This document shows positions 1 through 8,109 of a DNA stretch of 39,781 bases, piece after piece. Within the stretch, counting starts at the first letter, position 1. Every line of letters begins with the position of its first letter. The stretch comes from Planctomycetota bacterium (GTDB taxonomy: Bacteria; Planctomycetota; MHYJ01; WSZJ01): positions 1 to 39,781 of the forward strand of contig WSZJ01000013.1 of NCBI GenBank assembly GCA_009773755.1. Reading direction: 5' to 3'. Below the pieces are notes generated by a model. It ran no database searches. It saw nothing but the letters and a program-made list of their open reading frames with translations, and was not told the origin of the DNA. The position numbers were made by a program, and so were the translations under genes.

Positions 1-261
1 GGGGCCCGGGTCCGCCGCGTCCAGCGGCGGCGGCTCCGGCGGCCGCCCGCCGCAGAATCCCTCGATCAGCGCGAACGCCAGCCCGTGCAGCCGCGCGCGG
101 TCGCCGGGGAGCTGGAGCTGATAAGCCGCATCGCGCATAAGCGCGTGACGGAACAGATAAGCCGTTTCTGCGGAGTTCATACCCGGCTCTGCACTGAGCG
201 AGCGAAGCCCTTCGAGTCGCTTCACTCTCTCCTCATGGTTCCGCCTGAACGGGGCGTTCAT
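1..261 (-). CDS. TPR-cassette family protein, N-terminal part (runs off the left edge)
   Basis: The frame is open from the ATG at 261 to the window edge, giving 87 codons. It begins MNAPFRRNHEERVK and reaches the family block AETAYLFRHALMRDAAYQLQ, then LPGDRARLHGLAF. The same block occurs in the gene at 258-1892 and in the fragment at 4623. In large bacterial kinase/ATPase-TPR regulators an FRHAL-RDAAY stretch marks the end of the ATPase part just before the TPRs, so this gene probably encodes only the C-terminal half of such an architecture. Its start overlaps the stop of the upstream gene as ATGA (258-261), which implies translational coupling. Function is unknown; protein-protein interaction is the likely role. 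The rest of the gene lies outside the window. Confidence 0.6.
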   Translation of the reverse strand, partial: MNAPFRRNHEERVKRLEGLRSLSAEPGMNSAETAYLFRHALMRDAAYQLQLPGDRARLHGLAFALIEGFCGGRPPEPPPLDAADPGP

Positions 262-1892
262 GCCAGGTCCCCGTCCAACGGCGCGACACCCGCCCTTGCG
301 CAGGCTTCGCGCATTTCGTCCGTTTTTCGTCGAAGTTCGAAAGAGTCGCCCAGGGCCTGAAGAATCGCGGCGCCGGAGCGCCAGCCGTCGCGGGCCTCCT
401 TCACGCGGCGCTGAGACAGGTGGAAGACGGCCTGGTCGCAGAGTTCCGCGCCCTCGAAGCGCTTGTCTCCGACTTTCCGATGGATGTCCAGAGCGAGAGC
501 GTAAGCATGCTCCGCCTCCTCCGTCCTGCCCGTGTCGCGGAAGTGATTGGCCAGGTTGCCGAGCGCGACGCCCTCGCTTCGGCGGTCGCCGACTTCCCGG
601 TGGATGATCAGGGCCTGGTCGAAGGTGCTCCTGGCTTCTTCGCTCCGCTCCGTCTTCTGGCAAAGGACGGCCAGGCAGCACAGCGCGATGCCCTCGGAGC
701 GCCGGTTGCCGACGTCGCGATGAATGGCCAGCGCCTGGCGATAGGCGCGTTCGGCGTCCTCGTACCGTTCCAAATCCACGAAAAGACCGCCCAGGTTGAC
801 CAGCGTGATCCCTTCGTCACGTCTGTTGCCGACCTCGCGGTGCAGGGCCAGCGCCCTTTCGTAGACGCATTCCGCCCGTTCGCTCCGGCCTGTCCGCTGG
901 CAGAGAATGCCGAGGTTTCCCATCACGAGTCCCTCTGCGCGCGGATCGCCCGCGTCGTGGTGAAGGGCCAGTGCCTGTTCAAAGGCCGTTTCGGCCTGCT
1001 CGATTCGCCCCATGTGCTGATAGAGGTTGGCCAGATTTCCGAGCGCGATGCCCTCGAGCCGCCGGTCGCCGAACTCCTGCAAGGTGGCCAGGGCCTGCTC
1101 CGCAACGCTGCAGGCCTCCTGCATGCGGCCCGTCTCCCAGTAGACGCCTACCAGACTTCCCAGGGCGCGACCCTCGGAACGCCTGTCGCCGGCGTCGCGG
1201 TGGATCGCCAGCGCCTCCTCATAGGCGCGCTGCGCCTGCCCGACCCGGCCCGTGTCCCTGTAGATGCCGGCCAGGTATCCCAACGCCATGCCCTCGAGCC
1301 GACGGTTCGCTTCCTGCCTGTGGATCGCCACCGAGCGGGAAACCAGTTCCTCCGCCTCCTTCAACTTCCCCCTGGAATGCGCCGCCATGCCCGCGCGGCG
1401 AAGCGCTTCCCCCCGCTCGCTTCCCGCGACGAATTCCGCGAAAGTCTGCCAGGCGACGCATGCCGATTCGTGCCGGTAGCCGCGATCCATGCGCTCTGCA
1501 GCGCGACGGAGGTAGAGGCGGTGAAGGCCGCGAAAGCGCTCGCGAGCCATGCCGGAATCGCCTCCGTCGGCGGCCTGAAGCGCGTGCCCGGCGAGCTCCT
1601 CTGCGCTCGCGTCCGCAGCGTGCCGCGTAACGGGCGAGAGATCGACCGCGTCCAGCGGCGACGGCTCCGGCGGGTCGATCACCTCGAACGCCAGCCCGTG
1701 CAGCCGCGCGCGGTCGCCGGGGAGCTGAAGCTGATAGGCGGCGTCGCGGAGGAGGGCGTGGCGGAAAAAGTAGATGTTCTCTGCCGTGTAAATCGTTTTT
1801 TTGGCTCCGCTTTCCACAGGTTGTCCACGCCCTCCGCTCGGAGTAAACGTCGTCCGTGTGCGCGATTGTGCCCGCTTTTCATGGCTTCTCAC
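258..1892 (-). CDS. Tetratricopeptide repeat protein, possibly 5'-truncated
   Basis: Up to 544 residues. After an FRHALLRDAAYQLQ block near residue 45 comes a helical linker, then about eight consecutive 40-residue TPR units with the recurrent pattern RR-EG-ALGNLA-LY---GR-E-A---ALAIHR-VGD. These are typical protein-interaction solenoids. There is no kinase, nucleotide-binding or membrane segment. The GTG start at 1892 lies inside the 3' end of the IS110 transposase, and an in-frame GTG near 1818 (fMESGAKK) is an alternative start. The paralogue at 1-261 starts at the equivalent point with a different leader, so the true N-terminus may have been replaced when the insertion sequence arrived. 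The stop overlaps the next start (ATGA). The repeat family is clear; the biological role and the start are not. Confidence 0.75.
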   Translation of the reverse strand: MRSHEKRAQSRTRTTFTPSGGRGQPVESGAKKTIYTAENIYFFRHALLRDAAYQLQLPGDRARLHGLAFEVIDPPEPSPLDAVDLSPVTRHAADASAEELAGHALQAADGGDSGMARERFRGLHRLYLRRAAERMDRGYRHESACVAWQTFAEFVAGSERGEALRRAGMAAHSRGKLKEAEELVSRSVAIHRQEANRRLEGMALGYLAGIYRDTGRVGQAQRAYEEALAIHRDAGDRRSEGRALGSLVGVYWETGRMQEACSVAEQALATLQEFGDRRLEGIALGNLANLYQHMGRIEQAETAFEQALALHHDAGDPRAEGLVMGNLGILCQRTGRSERAECVYERALALHREVGNRRDEGITLVNLGGLFVDLERYEDAERAYRQALAIHRDVGNRRSEGIALCCLAVLCQKTERSEEARSTFDQALIIHREVGDRRSEGVALGNLANHFRDTGRTEEAEHAYALALDIHRKVGDKRFEGAELCDQAVFHLSQRRVKEARDGWRSGAAILQALGDSFELRRKTDEMREACARAGVAPLDGDLA

Positions 1893-3126
1893 TCATCAGT
1901 GCGATCACCCAGGATCCGTGGGCAACCTGGTTTCTCTGATGCAGGTCAGGGTCGTACTTCTTCCGGTTGCGCCACATCGCCCAGATGATCTTGATCCAGC
2001 GTTGTCCGAGGCAACGCATGGCAGATGAGTGACGGTGGCCTTCCTCCTTCTTTTTCAGGTAGTAGGCTTGGGCCCACGCGCATGTCTTCCGGCTCCGATC
2101 AGCCAGGAAGTGGATCGCCTGACGCAGGTTGAGATTGCACGCCCGTCGCATGTGTACGCTCAACCTCTTCCCAGTTGCTTGCGTCACGGGAGCCGTGCCG
2201 GCATAGCACTGCAGCGCCTGCGGATCTTCGAAGCGGTCGCGGTCGGTGCCGATCTCGCCGAGGATCCTCGGGCCGATTTTCTCGCCTGCTCCCGGGAGGG
2301 AGCCGAAGACGTCGTGGTCGGGATGCTGCTCGAAGGCCGTCGTGATGCGGGCGCGATACTCGTCGAGCTGCTTCTGAAGCACCAGGAGCGTCTTGGCGAG
2401 GCTGACCGCCAGCAGGCTCTTGGCCGCCGTGGTCCCCGGGCTTCCGCAGAATTCGGTGGCGCGCGCGAAGCAGGCCAGGCGCTTCTCGTGCGTCTCGGGA
2501 CGGTACAAGCGGTGCACGTGAAGGAATTTCTCCCAGTACCTCTTCCCGGCTGACTTGAGCGCCTCCGGAGTCGGCCACTTGATGACGAAATCCCACGTGG
2601 CCGGGTGAGTCCAGTTGTCAAAGGCCTCCAGTGCTGTGGGGTAGTACTCGTGCAGCGCCTGCTGGATCTGATTGACCAGGGCCGTGCGCTGCTCGATGAG
2701 CGTCACTTCGTCGCGGCAGAGCTGCCTCAGCTCCTGAGTCGCGGTGTCTTCGAGCTTCAGCGGTTTCCAGGCCTGACCGTCCAGACGCAGCGCGTCGGCC
2801 ATGCTCCAGGCATCCAGCCTGTCGGTCTTCGCTCCCGACGAGGTCTTGCGCTCGCGATACCGCGAGGCCTTCTTCGGATCGATCGGAAACACGGTGCAGC
2901 CGGAGCCGAGCATCCGCTCGATCATGGCTCCGTACCGTGTCTCGACGACCATCCCCACGACCGCAAACTTCTTCACCCGCTCGGCAAAGTCGCGCCATCC
3001 CTCGGCGGTGTCCGGGATGCGGAAGTCCGCAACGATCGCCCCGGACTTGTCGACGACGACGACGTCGTGATGGTCGCTCGCCCAGTCAAACCCGGCATAG
3101 TGCGTCAACTCGATCCACGGCTTCAT
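1879..3126 (-). CDS. IS110-family transposase (DEDD, bridge-RNA type)
   Basis: 415 residues from the ATG at 3126, preceded by a GGAGAGGAG ribosome site; the frame stays open further upstream but that part has no family resemblance. The N-terminal RuvC-like domain shows GFDWASDHHDV (first Asp), VVETRYG (Glu) and KTDRLDAWSMADAL (Asp pair). The C-terminal transposase domain shows LPGAGEKIGPRILGEIG and CYAGTAPVTQATGK. IS110 enzymes insert without conventional inverted repeats and are guided by an RNA made from the element's own non-coding end. Here the position that is usually Ser-Gly in the AGTAPVT--SGK motif reads Thr-Gly; if that Ser is the nucleophile, activity may be altered. The 3' end overlaps the annotated start of the TPR gene by 14 bases. 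Confidence 0.93.
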   Translation of the reverse strand: MKPWIELTHYAGFDWASDHHDVVVVDKSGAIVADFRIPDTAEGWRDFAERVKKFAVVGMVVETRYGAMIERMLGSGCTVFPIDPKKASRYRERKTSSGAKTDRLDAWSMADALRLDGQAWKPLKLEDTATQELRQLCRDEVTLIEQRTALVNQIQQALHEYYPTALEAFDNWTHPATWDFVIKWPTPEALKSAGKRYWEKFLHVHRLYRPETHEKRLACFARATEFCGSPGTTAAKSLLAVSLAKTLLVLQKQLDEYRARITTAFEQHPDHDVFGSLPGAGEKIGPRILGEIGTDRDRFEDPQALQCYAGTAPVTQATGKRLSVHMRRACNLNLRQAIHFLADRSRKTCAWAQAYYLKKKEEGHRHSSAMRCLGQRWIKIIWAMWRNRKKYDPDLHQRNQVAHGSWVIALMSEKP

Positions 3127-3300
3127 GGCGGCTCCTCTCCGTAAAGGATCCGCATCCAACACCTGGCTTCTGGGCTGAGTCGACCTGATACGGGAGCCCT
3201 CGTGGGGCCATGTTCTCTTGGACTTTTTGCCCGAAGCCAACGCGGCGACCGGTGATCTACTTGCGGTCCTCAAGGGACTGGCCAATTCCGACCGTGACGC
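3127..3300 (-). ncRNA. Candidate bridge-RNA region of the IS110 element
   Basis: This non-coding stretch lies directly upstream of the transposase start, where classical IS110 elements encode their bridge RNA. Read on the minus strand it contains short self-complementary segments, for example GGCCC and GGGCT around a five-base loop near 3200-3215. I cannot identify the target- and donor-binding loops by eye. The call rests on position and family knowledge. Confidence 0.25.
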
Positions 3301-3371
3301 CGCGCTGGCGCTGAACACGGATGACTCCGAAGAAGGATGCTCTCGCCGGCAGGATTCCTCAACTTCGCCGG

Positions 3372-3440
3372 CCAAGTTTTCAACACCTCCCTGATCGCGG
3401 GCTGGAGGCCCGCTCTTCAGGGAGCTGTTGATGAACTTGG
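3372..3440. repeat. 69-base imperfect palindrome (long hairpin)
   Basis: Arms pair almost end to end: CCAAGTT (3372-3378) with AACTTGG (3434-3440), CAACA (3381-3385) with TGTTG (3426-3430), CTCCCTGA with TCAGGGAG, and GCGGGC (3397-3402) with GCCCGC (3408-3413) around a TGGAG loop. It lies between the IS110 region and the 3' end of the convergently oriented esterase side. No T-run follows on either strand, so it is not a standard terminator. It may be a REP-like palindrome or part of a mobile-element end. Confidence 0.7.
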
Positions 3441-3490
3441 GAGTGGTATCAGGCGGACTCGGCGTTCACGTGGAAGTACGGGGCACGCCG

Positions 3491-4525
3491 TTACTTCACC
3501 TTCAAAATCGCCGCAGCCAACGCCTTCGGGTCTGCGGGCGCCTCGAATTTCTTCAGCACCTTGCCGTCCGCGTCGAGCACCGCCAGCGCGGGCTTCTTCA
3601 GCGCGAACGACTTCGCGGTTTCCGAGTCGCGGTCGATCTTGACGAGGACGTGCGTGGAAGCGAGGTCTGCGATGGCGGACTCGCGGAGCAGATCGCACTC
3701 GAAGTAATCGGCCAGCTCGGAGGTCGCATCCTTTGCCGACCAGAACCACACCAGGAGGCGCTGTTTTTTTTCCGAGGCCGACGCCCTGGCCTTCTCAAGA
3801 TCCGCTTCCCAGGTGATTGACCCCGGCACGTAGGGCCGCACGAATTTCGGGAGCCAGTCAAAGAACCCCTTGGCTTCCTCGGGGAAGAGCACGTGCCCCG
3901 CGCCCTCGTGTTTCTTGAACACGACCTCGAGCCCGTGCTTCCGGAGTTGCCCGTCGGCGCGCACGGCCGCGTCGAACGGGACCGCGTTGTCCGCCGTGCC
4001 GTGAATGATGAACGCGCCGAGGCGTTTCGTGTCGGCAGGGAGTTCGTGAAGGTTGCATCCGCCGCCGATCGAAAGAACGCCCGAGAAGACCTCCGGGTGC
4101 CCGAGCCCGATCTCCATCGCATAGAACGCGCCGTTCGAGTAGCCGCCGAGATAGGTCCGCTTCGGGTCGCCGTTCAGCGTCCGCTGCAGCTCGCGCGCGA
4201 GTCCGATGACCTTCGGGATGTCCACGTCCGCCCAGCGCGGCTGCGCGTCGCCCGCGGTGTTGCCCGCCTTCGCGTCCCCCGTCCCCGTCGAATGCGGAAG
4301 CGCCACGATGTACCCGCGCTTCTTCGCCTCCGTCCCCCACTCCGAAAACACGCCGCTGTTTCCGCCCGTGCCGTGCAGGAAAATAATCAGCGGGGCGCGC
4401 TTCGGCCCCGGCTTCGACGGGTTGACGGAGTACTGAAGCCCGCACTCGGAGGTTTTGTTGCCGCCCTGGGCGAAGGCTGAGGTGGCTGCCGCCAGGGCCA
4501 GGAGGGTGGGGAGGAAGCTGCGCAT
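3491..4525 (-). CDS. Secreted PHB-depolymerase-like esterase with C-terminal thioredoxin-like domain
   Basis: 344 residues from the ATG at 4525, chosen because it opens a clean Sec signal peptide (MRSFLPTLLALAAATSAFAQ). Residues about 40-245 form an alpha/beta hydrolase of the polyhydroxybutyrate depolymerase/LpqC type: oxyanion region FLHGTGG, nucleophile elbow GGYSNGAFY, acid region HGTADNAVPFD and histidine region HEGAGHVLF. Residues about 250-344 resemble a thioredoxin fold (RLLVWFWSAKDATSEL ... LVKIDRD ... PALAVLDADGK) without a CxxC pair. It probably hydrolyses ester bonds of a polymer or feruloyl-type substrate outside the cytoplasm. The appended redox-less thioredoxin domain is unusual and may be structural. 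Substrate unknown. Confidence 0.85.
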   Translation of the reverse strand: MRSFLPTLLALAAATSAFAQGGNKTSECGLQYSVNPSKPGPKRAPLIIFLHGTGGNSGVFSEWGTEAKKRGYIVALPHSTGTGDAKAGNTAGDAQPRWADVDIPKVIGLARELQRTLNGDPKRTYLGGYSNGAFYAMEIGLGHPEVFSGVLSIGGGCNLHELPADTKRLGAFIIHGTADNAVPFDAAVRADGQLRKHGLEVVFKKHEGAGHVLFPEEAKGFFDWLPKFVRPYVPGSITWEADLEKARASASEKKQRLLVWFWSAKDATSELADYFECDLLRESAIADLASTHVLVKIDRDSETAKSFALKKPALAVLDADGKVLKKFEAPADPKALAAAILKVK

Positions 4526-4622
4526 CGCGGTGAGAATAGCCGATTCTCGATTGCTTTCCAGCGCCGGTCGTCGAGGACTTCGGGCAGAATTGCAGGCCTT
4601 GCCTCCCGTCCCTGAGCCGCGC

Positions 4623-4712
4623 ATGAGCTCCGCAGAAACTGCGTACCTGTTTCGTCACGCGCTGCTGCGCGACGCCGCCTACCAGCTCCAGCTCCCCGGC
4701 GACCGCGCCCGG
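4623..4712 (+). pseudogene. Relic of the TPR-cassette gene (FRHALLRDAAYQLQ block)
   Basis: From ATG 4623 the plus strand encodes MSSAETAYLFRHALLRDAAY and QLQLPGDRAR, closely matching the minus-strand genes at 1-261 and 258-1892 at DNA level. Similarity stops abruptly near 4712, where the family would continue LHGLAF; the frame then runs on without resemblance to a stop at 4805. It is on the opposite strand to the other copies, consistent with an inversion or insertion that left a fragment. Confidence 0.6.
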
Positions 4713-4730
4713 CGCAATCTTCAAAACCTA

Positions 4731-4758
4731 TTGAAGCGTCAGCCGAAATCGATATTCT
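4731..4758 (+). promoter_or_regulatory. Sigma-70-like promoter for the His-rich lipoprotein
   Basis: TTGAAG (4731-4736) and TATTCT (4753-4758) are separated by 16 bases, followed about 30 bases on by AAAGGAG (4787-4793) and the ATG at 4802. Matches to consensus are four of six in each box. This is a reading of the sequence only. Confidence 0.4.
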
Positions 4759-4801
4759 CCGCCTCAGGCTTTCCACGAAAATCCACAAAGGAGATCGCTC
4801 G

Positions 4802-5107
4802 ATGAAAAGCATGCTCTTGCTCGCGGCATTCGCGTTTGCGTTCGCGACCGGATGCAATACGACAACGGTCGAGAACGACGACGACGAAGTTGAAGAGAAC
4901 GACGGCGAAGCGCAGGGCGAGGACAGCGGAAACGCCTGGGATGGGGTCGCCTGGGTTTCCGTCGGCCACGGGCACCGTCACCACGCGGGCTGCGGCCACC
5001 ACCACCACCACGGGGTGTGGAATATTCATCCGGCAAACCATGTCTTCGCCGGCAGACACCATCACTTCAAGGTCAGGGTCGTCCATCATCACAAGAAGAA
5101 GCACTAG
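4802..5107 (+). CDS. Histidine-rich lipoprotein, putative metal binding
   Basis: 101 residues with an AAAGGAG ribosome site eight bases before the ATG. A short hydrophobic signal ends in a lipobox (FATGC, Cys18), so the mature protein is probably lipid-anchored. Residues 24-42 are almost all Asp, Glu and Asn; the rest is rich in histidine (HGHRHHAGCGHHHHHG, then RHHHFK and VHHHKKKH at the end). Such an acidic-then-His tract suits loose binding of nickel, zinc or copper in the envelope. No catalytic domain or family match is recognisable. It stands alone between the esterase side and the large kinase gene. Confidence 0.7.
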   Translation: MKSMLLLAAFAFAFATGCNTTTVENDDDEVEENDGEAQGEDSGNAWDGVAWVSVGHGHRHHAGCGHHHHHGVWNIHPANHVFAGRHHHFKVRVVHHHKKKH

Positions 5108-5134
5108 CAGGCGGATGTTCCCGCGAGAGCTTTG

Positions 5135-8029
5135 ATGGTGGCCGACGGTACTGAAACGATCGGCACGTTTGCCACGCGCGTCGGGATTCTCACGCCCGAC
5201 CAGTGGCGCGATGCACGCGAATCCTGGGAGCGGGCCGGGCGACCTGAGCTCGGCCCGTTCCTGGTCGCGCGCGGGGACCTCACGCCGCGCTCGGTCGAGG
5301 CCCTGCGCGCCCTGATCGCCGAGTCGACGCCCACCAACGCCTCGAGCCAGCCGACACTCGTCTCGCCGTCCACCGTGCCGCGCGACCCCGGCCGCGCCGT
5401 CGTGCTCACACAGGCGCCGGACGCGAAATTCACGCTCGGCGCCGAACTCGGCCGCGGAGGCCTCGGCCGGGTTGTGGAAGCGCAGGATTCGGATCTCGGC
5501 CGTACGGTTGCGCTGAAGCTGCTTCTCGAAAGCGCCGACCCTGTCGCATTGGAGCGCTTCCGCCGGGAAGCGCGTATCACGGGGCGCCTCGAGCACCCGA
5601 ACATCGTTCCGGTGCATGAAATGGGAATCCTTCCGGCGACGCGCGAGGTCTACCTCTGCATGAAGAAGATCGCCGGGCGTGACATGGCGCTGGCGATCCG
5701 GGAAGGGAAGTGGTCGTTGCGGCGCCTCGTGGAGGCGTTCCGCGACGTGTGCCGCGCGGTGGCGTACGCGCATTCGCGCGGCGTGATTCACCGGGACCTC
5801 AAGCCGGGGAACGTGATGCTCGGCGAGTTCGGCGAAGTGCTCGTGGTGGATTGGGGGCTCGCGAAAACCGTCGGCGAGGCTGCCGCGGAGATCGCGAAGG
5901 AAAAGGACGAGACCACGGTTCTGACCGGCGAACCCGTCGCGAAGCTCGAAGTCCTCGGCACCCCGGGGTACATGGCGCCGGAGCAGGCGCTCGGCCGGCA
6001 GTCCGACGTCGACCAGCGCAGCGACGTCTGGTCGCTCGGCGTCATGCTCTTCGAAATCCTCACGGGGAAAACCCCTTTCGACGCCGCGACGCCGAAAGCC
6101 GTCGTCCTGCGCGTGCTGCGCGAGCCGGTCCCCGCGCCGTCGTCGGTGCGGCCGTGCCCGCCGGAGCTGGAAGCGATCTGCGTGCGCGCGCTTCAGAAGA
6201 AGCCGCCCGACCGCTACGCGAGCGCGGCGGAAATGGCCGCGGACGTCGACGCGTTCCTCGAGGGCACGCGCGAGCTCGAGCGCCGCGAAGCCCTCGCCGC
6301 AGAGCAGCTCGCACGCGCGCGCGAAGCCGCGAGCCGCTTCCGCACGAAGCGCTCGGAAGCAGCCGCCGCCGAAGAGGCCGCGACGCTGGCGCACAAACGG
6401 ATCGAGATGCACGAGCCGCTCGCGAAGAAACGGGAGATGTGGGAATTCGACGACCGCGCCGCGGCCCTCGCCCGCCAGAGCGCGGAGGCGTTCGCCGAGG
6501 CGGAGGAGGCGCTCGCTTCCGCGCTCTCCAACGCGCCCGGCCTCAAGGAGGCCCGCCTTCTCCGCGCCCAACTCCACTGGGACCGATTCCTCGAGGCCGA
6601 AGCCGCCGGCGACGAGCGCGCGATGGTGCTGGAGCGGCGCGCGGTCGAGGCGCACCACGACGGGGCGCTGGCGGAAGCGCTGAAAGGGGAGGGGGAAGTG
6701 ACGGTGCGGACGCGGGCGTATCCGTGCCGGTGTCTGGTGGAGGGGCGGGAGGTGCGGCCGGAGGAGCTGCGCGTGGAAGGGCATCATCCGTGGTCGGGGC
6801 GCGACCTGGACCGGGCCGAGCCGGGGCCGTGGCCTGAGGGCGAGCCGGCGGAAGCGGTTCATCTGCGGGTTCACGCCGCTTCGTGCAAGCCCCTTCCTTT
6901 AGAGGGCGCCCGCGTGTGGGCGTTCCGGCATGTCCCGATGGATCGCGTGCTGGTGCCGTTCACGCCGAGGCGCGGGGGGGAAGGAGTGCCGGAGGCGGTG
7001 CTCGACGAGCTGTTCGGCCGGTCGCCGTTCCGGCCGCGAGGAGGCGGGTGGTTTCTCGGGACGACGCCGGTGGAGCGGGCGAAGCTGCCGATGGGGTCCT
7101 GGCTGCTGGTGATCGCGGCGGAGGGCCGGGCGTCGGCGCGGGTGCCGGTGATGGTGGCGCGAGGCGGCGCAGAAAACGCCGACGTCACACTCTTCCTTGA
7201 TGGAGAGATTCCCGCCGGATTCCTCCCCGTCTGCGCGAGCCGCTTCACGGTCCCGCGCGATCCGACGGGCATTTCAAGCGGGGACGCGCGGTCGCTCGAG
7301 ATCGACGACTTCTTCCTCGCGCGGCACCCGGTGACGTGCGGCGAGTGGGCGGCGTTCGTGAACGAGCTGGGGCGGGCGGATCCGGGGGAGGTCGTGCGGC
7401 GCGTTCCCCTGCATCACCAGACCGGGAAGCCGTACTGGCCGATTCTCCCCGCGGGCGCGACGCTTGTGCCCGACGCGGCGTGGGTCGCGGCGAATCCGGA
7501 CCTCGCTGCGACGCTCTCCCGGCTTGAAAACGTGACGACCGATTGGGACGCCGATTGGCCGGTCTTCGCGATCACGTGGAAGGACGGACAGGTCCTCGCC
7601 AGACACCGCTCGCGCGCCGAAGGCTTTCTCTTTCACCCGCCCCACGAGGACCAGTGGGAAAAGGCCGCGCGCGGCGCCGACCTCCGCTACTACCCCTGGG
7701 GCCACGTCCTCGACGGCCTCTTCGCCAATATCCAGGGCTCCTTCAACGGCCCTAACCGCCCCTCGCCCGTCGCCGATTTTCCCTTCGACGAATCCCCCTA
7801 CGGCATCCGCGGCCTCGGCGGCAACGGCTCCGACCGCTGCCTGAACTGTCCGGGCGAGCGCTACCCCGCCTGGCGCATCATCAAGGGCGGCTCCTGGAGC
7901 AAGGCCGGAAGCGCGGCGCGTGCGTCGTACCGCGCTGGCGGGCCGCCGGATCATGCGCAAACCGGTAATGGTGTGAGGCTTGCGGTTGCGGTGAGGCTGG
8001 AGGCCTCAGGATCCCCTGCCGCCGGATGA
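5135..8029 (+). CDS. Ser/Thr protein kinase fused to a SUMF1/FGE-like domain
   Basis: 964 residues. ATG 5135 is preferred over the TTG just before it. Residues 1-65 form a small helical domain (LTPDQW ... LTPRSVEAL) that recurs in altered form in the protein at 16053. The kinase spans about 100-380: glycine loop GRGGLGRV, VALK (Lys128), HRDLKPGN (219-226), the DWG variant of DFG (239-241), and GTPGYMAPE. An Arg/Glu/Ala-rich probable coiled coil follows (380-460). The last 250 residues are a formylglycine-generating-enzyme-like domain with YYPWGH, GSFNGPN, GGSWSKAG and GVRLAVAV. No transmembrane helix was seen, so this appears cytoplasmic. In planctomycetes such fusions are common; the SUMF1 part probably binds a ligand rather than oxidising sulfatases, as the usual catalytic cysteines are not evident. 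Confidence 0.93.
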   Translation: MVADGTETIGTFATRVGILTPDQWRDARESWERAGRPELGPFLVARGDLTPRSVEALRALIAESTPTNASSQPTLVSPSTVPRDPGRAVVLTQAPDAKFTLGAELGRGGLGRVVEAQDSDLGRTVALKLLLESADPVALERFRREARITGRLEHPNIVPVHEMGILPATREVYLCMKKIAGRDMALAIREGKWSLRRLVEAFRDVCRAVAYAHSRGVIHRDLKPGNVMLGEFGEVLVVDWGLAKTVGEAAAEIAKEKDETTVLTGEPVAKLEVLGTPGYMAPEQALGRQSDVDQRSDVWSLGVMLFEILTGKTPFDAATPKAVVLRVLREPVPAPSSVRPCPPELEAICVRALQKKPPDRYASAAEMAADVDAFLEGTRELERREALAAEQLARAREAASRFRTKRSEAAAAEEAATLAHKRIEMHEPLAKKREMWEFDDRAAALARQSAEAFAEAEEALASALSNAPGLKEARLLRAQLHWDRFLEAEAAGDERAMVLERRAVEAHHDGALAEALKGEGEVTVRTRAYPCRCLVEGREVRPEELRVEGHHPWSGRDLDRAEPGPWPEGEPAEAVHLRVHAASCKPLPLEGARVWAFRHVPMDRVLVPFTPRRGGEGVPEAVLDELFGRSPFRPRGGGWFLGTTPVERAKLPMGSWLLVIAAEGRASARVPVMVARGGAENADVTLFLDGEIPAGFLPVCASRFTVPRDPTGISSGDARSLEIDDFFLARHPVTCGEWAAFVNELGRADPGEVVRRVPLHHQTGKPYWPILPAGATLVPDAAWVAANPDLAATLSRLENVTTDWDADWPVFAITWKDGQVLARHRSRAEGFLFHPPHEDQWEKAARGADLRYYPWGHVLDGLFANIQGSFNGPNRPSPVADFPFDESPYGIRGLGGNGSDRCLNCPGERYPAWRIIKGGSWSKAGSAARASYRAGGPPDHAQTGNGVRLAVAVRLEASGSPAAG

Positions 8030-8109
8030 AATCCTGCAAGAAACTGGATTGTGCGTCTAACTCGTTGTCAGGCCTTGCCTAGCATTCCACAGATTTCTCA
8101 AAGTGTCAC

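Larger units (their letters stand above)
1879..3300 (-). mobile_element. IS110-family insertion sequence, approximate extent
   Basis: The span is anchored only by the transposase gene plus the non-coding stretch upstream of it. IS110 elements lack long terminal inverted repeats and usually leave little or no target duplication, so I could not fix either end from this one copy. The right side runs straight into the TPR gene and suggests insertion at or near its 5' end. Comparison with a second copy or an empty site is needed to set the borders. Confidence 0.5.

Noticed and set aside
3372..3440. Rho-independent terminator for the esterase gene
   Set aside because: The stem is long enough, but neither strand has a T-run after it, so it is kept as a palindromic repeat.
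4739..6874. 711-codon minus-strand open frame opposite the kinase gene
   Set aside because: Its translation is dominated by Arg, Leu and Ala without any domain, and the opposite strand carries complete kinase motifs.
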